This document shows, in pieces, positions 58,315 to 64,000 of a DNA stretch of 64,000 bases (position 1 is its first letter; each line of letters opens with the position of its first letter). The stretch comes from JACCWP01 sp963801045 (GTDB lineage: Bacteria; Actinomycetota; Actinomycetes; Propionibacteriales; Nocardioidaceae). Where the stretch lies: assembly GCA_963801045.1 (NCBI GenBank), contig CAWDDC010000004.1, positions 1-64,000 of the forward strand, read 5' to 3'. The notes beneath the pieces were generated by a model. That model saw only the letters and a program-made list of their open reading frames with translations, did not search any database and was not told the DNA's origin. Made by a program: the position numbers and the translations under genes.

Positions 58315-59589
58315 TCAGTGCGGTGCGGAGGTGGGCGGACGGGGATCCAGCAGGGCGAGCAGGTCCTCGGCTGCCTGCCTGCCGAACGACTCGTCGTTGA
58401 TGGCCACGGCCAGCTCCCGTACGCGCACCTGGTCGTCGAGCCGCTGGCGCAGCTCGTTGACGAAGGCGGCGTTGGCGTCCGGGTCGTGCAGCGGACCACC
58501 GGGGGACCCGACCTGGGACCAGCCGTGCGTCGGGATGAGGACCGAGACCGGGCCGCTGGCGGCGTTCAGCCGGTCGGCCATCGCGCGGGCGACGGTGACC
58601 AGCTCGGCCACCGAGGCCCGGACGTTGGTGTTGTGCGGGTTGTGGTGGTGCGTGGGGCGATCGCGCAGCGCGGCCGGGATGCTGTCCGCGGCGCCGAAGC
58701 AGTGGTACTCCAGTCCGCCGGGCACGACCACCTGCGGGATTCCGCGCTTGCCGGCGGCGGTGAGCCGCCCGGGGCGTACGGGCGTGTAGATGTCGTCGGG
58801 GTAGAGCTCGGCCAGCAGCTCGTGCGTGGTCACGTCCAGCACGGCATCGAACAGGCCGCCCTCGACGAACCGCTCCATCGCCGAGCCGGACGCGCCGGAC
58901 GCGTGGAAGGGGACGCAGTCGACGCCCGCCTCGCCGAGCCTGGCGATGCCGGTCTCGACCGCGTGGTGGGTGTTGCCGAACGCGGTGACGGCGACCAGCG
59001 GCCGGTCTCCGGCCGGCCGGCCGGGCGCCGTCTCGGCCATGGCGGAGACGGCAGCGCACGCCTGGCGCAGGATCGTCTCGGTGACCACGTTGGGGCCGCC
59101 CAGCAGGTCGCCGACGGAGAACGCCATGACGATGTCGCTGTCGCCGACGAAGCCGCGGACGTTGCCCGAGGCGACGGTGGAGACGATGTACTTGGGGAGG
59201 CCGAACGGCAGGTCCCGCATCGCCGCTGCGGCGATGGCGGTGCCCTGGTTGCCGCCGACGCCGAGCACGCCGTGCAGCTCACCGGCCGAGTACCAAGACG
59301 TCAGGACGATGCCGGCGCCCGCGCCCATCGTGGCCATGGCGTGGTCGCGGCGGGCCTGGTCGCGGAGGTGTCCGAGCTCGCCGCCTCCCGTGGAGGCGAC
59401 GACCTCGGCCGGGACGTCCACGGGGCCAAGCTCTGCCCCGGTGCCGAGCAGGCCGACGTCGACGACCCGGGCCGCACAGCCTCGTGCCTCGAGCTCTCGG
59501 CAGAGGAAGCGCACCTCCTCGCCCTTGGTGTCGACGGTCGCGACCACCGCCACCACGCGTCGTGCCCCCGGCACCTGCGGCCCGGACAC
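58315..59589 (-). CDS. Tm-1-like ATP-binding (UPF0261) protein
   Basis: 424 residues from GTG 59589, two bases after the aldolase stop. Pattern: 'VVAVVATVDTKGEEVRFLCR', 'GAGAGIVLTSWYSAGELHGV', 'GVGGNQGTAIAAAAMRDLPF', 'IPQVVVPGGLEYHCFGAADS', 'VSVLIPTHGWSQVGSPGGPL'. The family, named from a plant virus resistance protein, is found in bacterial sugar-acid clusters, but its chemistry is poorly defined. Its place between the aldolase and the dehydrogenase suggests a catalytic part in the pathway. Confidence 0.85.
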   Translation of the reverse strand: MSGPQVPGARRVVAVVATVDTKGEEVRFLCRELEARGCAARVVDVGLLGTGAELGPVDVPAEVVASTGGGELGHLRDQARRDHAMATMGAGAGIVLTSWYSAGELHGVLGVGGNQGTAIAAAAMRDLPFGLPKYIVSTVASGNVRGFVGDSDIVMAFSVGDLLGGPNVVTETILRQACAAVSAMAETAPGRPAGDRPLVAVTAFGNTHHAVETGIARLGEAGVDCVPFHASGASGSAMERFVEGGLFDAVLDVTTHELLAELYPDDIYTPVRPGRLTAAGKRGIPQVVVPGGLEYHCFGAADSIPAALRDRPTHHHNPHNTNVRASVAELVTVARAMADRLNAASGPVSVLIPTHGWSQVGSPGGPLHDPDANAAFVNELRQRLDDQVRVRELAVAINDESFGRQAAEDLLALLDPRPPTSAPH

Positions 59590-59591
59590 GG

Positions 59592-60251
59592 CTACTCGGC
59601 CTCCGCCAGGGGAGCGGTGTCATGGGCGAGCCGGATGTCGCGCGGGCGTACACCGCTGATCTGCGCGGCCAGGAAGGCGACCTTCGCGTTGTCCTCGAGG
59701 TACTCGGTCCGGTAGTACGCCGTGCGCAGGTCGGGGCCGACCGTGATCGTGCCGTGCTCGCGCATCAGCACCCCGCGCAGGTCGGGATCCTTGAACTGCT
59801 GCACCACGGCGTCGGCCAGCTCGGTGGATCCTGCCGGCAGCAGGTCCACGGAGCCGATCACCCGCAGGTGTCCGCGAGCGGCGGCGTGCACCAGCTGCGG
59901 CACCTCGTCGGCCACGGCGAACGCGACGCAGTAGGTCGGGTGCAGGTGCACGATCGCCCCGACGTCCGGGCGCTCCCGGTAGACCCCGAGGTGCCACTGC
60001 CACTCCTTGGACGGGCTGCGGCCCTCGTCCAGCACGTCGCCGTCCAGGGTCATGAGGACGGTGTGCTCCGCCGTCATGTCGCCCTGGCAGCAGCTGGTGG
60101 CCTTGATGAGCACCAGGTCCGTCCCCGGCACCCGCAGGCTGTTGTTGCCGCTCACTCCCGTGACGAGTCCGCGCTCGTACCCGCGGCGGGAGACCACGGC
60201 CAGCTCCTCGCGGAGCGGCTGCAGCACGGCTGGGTCTACGTCGGTCGGCAT
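59592..60251 (-). CDS. Class II aldolase/adducin-family enzyme
   Basis: 219 residues, intact. Zinc-dependent aldolase of the fuculose-/rhamnulose-phosphate type: 'LVTGVSGNNSLRVPG', zinc ligands in 'IVHLHPTYCVAF' and 'LMREHGTITVG', catalytic Glu in 'SPSKEWQWHLGVY'. It would cleave a sugar (acid) phosphate or an unphosphorylated analogue into a hydroxy-carbonyl fragment. Second gene of the operon. Confidence 0.87.
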   Translation of the reverse strand: MPTDVDPAVLQPLREELAVVSRRGYERGLVTGVSGNNSLRVPGTDLVLIKATSCCQGDMTAEHTVLMTLDGDVLDEGRSPSKEWQWHLGVYRERPDVGAIVHLHPTYCVAFAVADEVPQLVHAAARGHLRVIGSVDLLPAGSTELADAVVQQFKDPDLRGVLMREHGTITVGPDLRTAYYRTEYLEDNAKVAFLAAQISGVRPRDIRLAHDTAPLAEAE

Positions 60252-60299
60252 CGAGACGTCCCTCTCTGCGTACGTGCGGTGCGCGTGGGCGTGGACGAC

Positions 60300-61193
60300 T
60301 CAGGCGCGACCGGGGTAGTCGCTCTGGGTCACCTCGACGCCGAACTTGCGGACCTCCTGCACGTACCCGGTGAGGTGGTCGGCCATCCGGTCGAGCATCG
60401 CGAGACCCTTGTCCTTGGTGGACCGGAACGGGTTGCCGATCACGGCGGTGTCGCAGTACTCGTGGTGGTCCATCGGCACCCAGATGTTCTCGGTGCCGCG
60501 GAACTTCACGGTGCCAGTGCCGTCGATCTTGGAGAACTGGTCGGTCATGTACGCCGGCGCGTGCGCCCGGTCCTCGACCGCGCGGTCCATGTTGACCAGG
60601 CCGTCCGCCGTCGCCATCAGCGCGGACGTCTCGAGCTCGCTGGAGTGCCAGCCCGGCGTCTCCTCGGGCGGGTTCTCGAAGATGTCCTGGAGCACCTGGG
60701 CGTCCCGCTCGGTGGGGGTCTTGTAGTAGGAGATGTAGGCGCCGGTGTCGTACCGCAGCTGGCGCATCACCTCGTCGATCGGCTTCACGTTCGAGCCGTG
60801 GTGGCTGACGAACACGAGGCGCTTGAAGCCGTGGAAGATCAGGCTGCGCGCGACGTCGCTCATGATGTTGCGGTAGGTCTCGGCCCGCAGCGTGATGGTG
60901 CCCGCGCCCTCGAGGTGGCGGCCCATGTGGTGCGGCGAGTAGCCGAACGGGACGAGCGGGGAGTACAGCACGTCGGCCGCCTCGGCCGCGCGCTTGACGA
61001 CCTCCATGGTCACGTAGCTGTCGGTGCCGAGCGGGATGTGCGCCCCGTGCTTCTCGGTGCTGCCCAGCGGGATCAAGACCACGTCCTGGTCCTGCTCGTC
61101 CAGCCTCTCAGCGACCTCGGCGAATGACAGCGCGAGGATGTTGTGCTTGCGGGTGGACTCCGCATCCAGGTTGACGTAGTCGACGTCGGTCAT
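60300..61193 (-). CDS. Creatininase-family amidohydrolase
   Basis: 297 residues, intact, from ATG 61193, seven bases after AGGA. Metal site: 'IPLGSTEKHGAHIPLGTDSY', 'LVFVSHHGSN', and the acidic 'WHSSELETSAL'. Creatininase-family members hydrolyse cyclic or open amides, or act in pathways such as mycofactocin and flavin synthesis (MftE, ArfB types). First gene of the operon, directly behind the GTAAC...GTTAC palindrome. Confidence 0.87.
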   Translation of the reverse strand: MTDVDYVNLDAESTRKHNILALSFAEVAERLDEQDQDVVLIPLGSTEKHGAHIPLGTDSYVTMEVVKRAAEAADVLYSPLVPFGYSPHHMGRHLEGAGTITLRAETYRNIMSDVARSLIFHGFKRLVFVSHHGSNVKPIDEVMRQLRYDTGAYISYYKTPTERDAQVLQDIFENPPEETPGWHSSELETSALMATADGLVNMDRAVEDRAHAPAYMTDQFSKIDGTGTVKFRGTENIWVPMDHHEYCDTAVIGNPFRSTKDKGLAMLDRMADHLTGYVQEVRKFGVEVTQSDYPGRA

Positions 61194-61203
61194 CTGTGGT
61201 CCT

Positions 61204-61238
61204 CCGATGTAATGGGTTACCGTAACGCGTTACATCGG
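61204..61238. promoter_or_regulatory. LacI-type operator pair upstream of the creatininase-led operon
   Basis: Perfect palindrome GTAACGCGTTAC at 61222-61233, an imperfect copy GTAATGGGTTAC at 61209-61220, and an outer perfect 9+9 inverted repeat (CCGATGTAA with its complement). It lies 11-45 bases upstream of the ATG. The central CG and half-site are typical of LacI-family sites; the probable ligand is the regulator at 54354-55445. Confidence 0.75.
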
Positions 61239-61371
61239 ACGTTAACCCACCTTCCGGACGGGCGCAAGTTCGGGTGGTTTGCGGTGGTCTGCGCCGCCCT
61301 AGGCTGATCGCCATGTCCCTGCCTGGCGGCTGGACGCCGAGCACGTCAGCGGCTGACAGGGACGTGGCCGG

Positions 61372-63192
61372 TCAGCCGCTGAGCGGCGTGACCTCGGGCG
61401 TCGGGGCGACCACCACCCGGTTGCGGCCGCCGCTCTTGGCCAGGTAGAGCGCGGCGTCCGCGCTCCCGACCAGCTCGGAGTACTCCGTCATCGGGTCGGT
61501 CACGCTGGCGACACCGACCGAGGCGGTGACCCTGGCTGTCGTGTCGGCCAGCGACGACCGCGGCGATGGCGGCGCGCAGCCGCTCGCCGACCCTCCGCCT
61601 CCTCCGGCCCGGTCTCGCGCAGCAGCACCGCGATCTCCTCCCCGCCGTAGCGGTAGGCGGTGTCGCTGCTGCGCAGCAGCGACGACAGCGCCGCGGCCGC
61701 GCTCGTGCAGCACGGTGTCGCCGACGAGGTGGCCGTACTTGTCGTTGAGCTGCTTGAAGTTGTCGAGGTCCAGCATCACGAAGCTCAGCGGCCGGCCGTA
61801 GCGGCGCGCGCGCTCCCACTCGGTCTGCAGGTCGGACTCGAGCCGCGCGCCGGTTCGGCAGCTGGGTGAGCGCGTCGATGTCGGCCAGCTTCCGCACCGA
61901 GCTGTGCAGCCGGGCCGCCTCCAGCGCGGCCGCCGCGGTGGACAGCAGAGCCTCGAGCACGTGCTCGACGTCGTCGTCGGCCTGCGGGGCGTCGGCCTCC
62001 AGGACTCCCACGACCATGCCCGCGAGCACCATCGGGTACGCGCGGGACGTGGCCGTCGTCGGCCGGCCGGGCATCGGCGGCCACGTTGGCGACCAGGGCC
62101 GGGGCGACCAGGGTCGACGGAGGGACGGCGCCGTGCGGGTCGCCGCTGCGGCGGGTGGCGAGGAAGTGGCCGTCGTCGCCGCGCACCCACAGCGTTGTCC
62201 GCGCGCCGAGCAGGTCGGCGGCGGCCGACGTGACCGTCTCGGAGACGTAGCGCGCGCTCAGGCTGGCCGAGGTCTCCCGTGCCACCCGCACCACGGTCTC
62301 GAAGCGGACGGCCAGCAGGGTCAGCCTGGCCTCCCGGGCCGACGCCTCCGCCGGCCCGCTGGAGGTCGGCTGCCAGCTCGCCGAGGGCGGCGCTCATGGC
62401 GTCCAGCTCGGCGACCCCGGTGGCGCCGAACGGGCCGACAGGTCGCCGGAGCGCAGCGCGCCGATGGTGCGAGCAGGCGGGCGAGCGGCCCCGCGACAGT
62501 GCGCGTCAGCCGCCGGCCGCGACGCAGCGCGAGGAGGCCGGCCACCGCCAGCACCGCCAGGCCGAGAGCCAGCGCGGCGACGAGGGCCACCTGCTGATGC
62601 GCGAAGGCCTCGTCCCGGTCGGCGGCCAGCACGGCGGTGGCTGTCGGCCTGTGCGTCGCGATAGTCGTCGAACAGCAGCTTGCCGGCGTCCAGGAAGTCG
62701 GTCAGCCGCCCGCTGGTGCGGTCGGCCTCGGTGACGGTCATGAAGGTGGCCTTCTCGGCCCAGACCTCCCAGGCCTCGTGGGCCAGCATCATGTCCAGGA
62801 CGAGGCGACGTACCTCTGCGGACGTCGAGGTGTCCCGCAACGAGTCGCTGGCCACCGCCCAGTCGAGCTGGCCCTGGCGGTACGGCTCGAGGAAGTCCAT
62901 GTCGCCGGTGGCGAGCCACCCCGCAGCCCGGTCTCCTGGTCGAGCATGGCCACGTACGCCAACCGCGAGTCCTGGGTCAGCTCGGTGAGCTCGGTGACCC
63001 GGGGCTGGCTCACCAGGATAGGTAGCCCGACGACAGCAGGCTGAGGACCAGCATCGCGACGAGCGTCCAGACGGTCGCCCGCTGGCTGCCCTGGAGCTCC
63101 TGCACCAGACCGCGCTTGGGCGTGGATCGCCCCCCGGTCGGCGACGCAGGACGCAGCCAGCCCCACGGCGTGCGCGCCTTGGCCTTGAGCAT
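61372..63192 (-). CDS. Membrane diguanylate cyclase with periplasmic CHASE3-like and GAF-like regions
   Basis: About 607 residues from ATG 63192. One helix ('TVWTLVAMLVLSLLSSGYLS'), an extracytoplasmic CHASE3-like helical domain ('WLATGDMDFLEPYRQGQLDW', 'WEVWAEKATFMTVTEADRTS'), a second helix ('VALVAALALGLAVLAVAGLL') with a HAMP-like part, a GAF-like domain ('ETSASLSARYVSETVTSAAA'), then GGDEF ('FVMLDLDNFKQLNDKYGHLV', active motif 'YRYGGEEIAVLL' reached by a frame change). The start of the GGDEF block and the HAMP part are split by several frame changes (near 63020, 62930, 62640, 62470, 62080, 61855, 61700, 61620 and 61555). It makes cyclic-di-GMP. Confidence 0.8.
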
Positions 63193-63327
63193 GAGGGGCC
63201 TTCTCGGTCGTCGGCCGCACGCAGGGTTGCGCGACGATCGACGTTAACCGCGGGCCTGCCGACCGCGGTGACGCTGGCCCGCAGATAGGGCCGTCCGGCT
63301 GCCGATCCCACCCGACCGCCGGGAGCG

Positions 63328-63350
63328 GGTGCCTGACCGGGGCAGGCACC
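63328..63350. terminator. Hairpin in the intergenic region
   Basis: An 8-bp stem GGTGCCTG with its complement and a 7-base loop, between the TIGR03086 gene and the cyclase gene (both on the minus strand). A second imperfect inverted repeat, ATGTCGAGACAT at 63359-63370 with ATGTCTCGAGAT at 63393-63404, lies next to it. They may end the upstream transcript or form an operator. Confidence 0.5.
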
Positions 63351-63441
63351 GGGGACGGATGTCGAGACATCGGGGTCGCCCGGGCAGCCGCAATGTCTCG
63401 AGATCGGTCTGAGGCGCCGACGGCCACCGGTCAGGCGCAGG

Positions 63442-64000
63442 TCACGCCGGTGCGGGGGTCCAGGCCGGGTCGCGACCGGCGAGTGCGAGTGCCCGGTCGA
63501 GGTCCGGTGCGTCCGCGGGCACGTCGAGGACCGGCCCGAACAGGCCCTCGCGACCGGCCGCGTGCTCGGGCTGGGCGGCGACCGTGGTGAACCCCAGCAC
63601 GGCCGCGGTGCTGGCCGGGTCGCAGTGGAACGGCTGACCGGTCGCCCGGGCGAGGTCCCAGCCGTGCAGCACCAGCTCGTCGACGGCGACGACGGCCATC
63701 TCCGCGGCCGGCATCGTCACCCCACCGGCCTCGGTCACGCCCTCCCAGGCGGCCGGCTCACGCCATGCCGCGACCAGCTCCTCGAGCCGCTGCGGCAGCA
63801 CGCTGCGCCAGTCCGGGTCGAGATTCGCCGCCGCCGAGGTACCGGGAGCCGGGCCACCGTCGGCCGGCGGCGCGGTCTTGCGCGCTGCCCAGGTGAACGC
63901 CAGCGACAGCCCCATCAGGTGGTCGAGCAGGGCGCCGACGCTGGTGTCATCGCACGGCGTCGGGTCGGTGAGCCGATCGTCGGTGACGCCGTCCAGCAGG
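63442..64000 (-). CDS. TIGR03086-family (DinB-like) metal-binding protein, partial
   Basis: The 3' 186 codons; the start lies beyond the window. The segment 'LTDPTPCDDTSVGALLDHLM' is the mycothiol-dependent maleylpyruvate isomerase/DinB-like N-terminal helix, then 'VDELVLHGWDLARATGQPFH' carries the metal-binding His. The rest is 'LFGPVLDVPADAPDLDRALA'. Members are widespread in Actinobacteria and mostly of unknown substrate. Confidence 0.8.
   Translation of the reverse strand, partial: LLDGVTDDRLTDPTPCDDTSVGALLDHLMGLSLAFTWAARKTAPPADGGPAPGTSAAANLDPDWRSVLPQRLEELVAAWREPAAWEGVTEAGGVTMPAAEMAVVAVDELVLHGWDLARATGQPFHCDPASTAAVLGFTTVAAQPEHAAGREGLFGPVLDVPADAPDLDRALALAGRDPAWTPAPA

Overview
The window is very GC-rich DNA with actinobacterial genes: a DesA3-type acyl desaturase with its reductase, LAL-type LuxR regulators with DUF6325/SHOCT/DUF1269 companions, a CYTH-CHAD protein, and a hemerythrin-encapsulin pair. 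The genus cannot be fixed by eye. No rRNA, tRNA, CRISPR array, transposase or phage gene was seen. Many genes are split by single-base frame changes that conserved motifs bridge. The two near-identical amidohydrolase genes are broken at different places, each intact where the other is broken. I therefore read most frame breaks as draft-assembly indels, and give spans of the repaired genes.

Layout. 0-6.4 kb: MFS transporter, PucR regulator divergent from a ferredoxin reductase plus DesA3-like desaturase, then CYTH-CHAD. 6.5-19.0 kb: GNAT enzyme and a stress/envelope-like block built around two large LAL (MalT-like) regulators, each beside a small paralogous 'DQAxLHG' protein, with DUF6325, SHOCT, DUF2252, YihY/BrkB and DUF1269 proteins. 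19.2-29.7 kb: a module bounded by two inverted ~1.04 kb copies of an ACMSD-type amidohydrolase gene. It holds a dipeptide-type ABC transporter (lipoprotein, two permeases, two ATPases with unusual inserts) and a CocE/NonD hydrolase. 29.7-43.7 kb: a catabolic island with a MarR-endonuclease V fusion regulator, two MaoC-like proteins, HMGL-type lyase, SDR, two crotonases, MFS transporter, ABM monooxygenase, FAH-family enzyme, a second CocE/NonD hydrolase, a nitrilase-superfamily amidase, a LacI regulator and a CaiB CoA-transferase. Five copies of a palindrome CACAAYCGRTTGTG lie upstream of its transcription units and suggest one LacI regulon.

43.9-50.5 kb: encapsulin with hemerythrin cargo, three exported proteins and a PaaK-like ligase. 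50.5-54.3 kb: a molybdate-type ABC transporter, OsmC and VOC proteins. 54.3-61.2 kb: a second LacI regulator and a five-gene operon (creatininase-like, class II aldolase, Tm-1-like, zinc dehydrogenase, lactate-type permease) behind a GTAAC...GTTAC operator. 61.4-64 kb: a membrane diguanylate cyclase and the end of a TIGR03086 protein.

The most unusual items are the MarR protein whose C-terminal endonuclease V fold has lost its catalytic residues, the DppD-type ATPase with a DnaJ-like eight-cysteine insert, the inverted amidohydrolase duplication around the transporter module, and the operator-defined regulon. The island's combined role (uptake, ester/amide cleavage, CoA activation, beta-oxidation-like steps and C-C cleavage of an unknown substrate) is inference.
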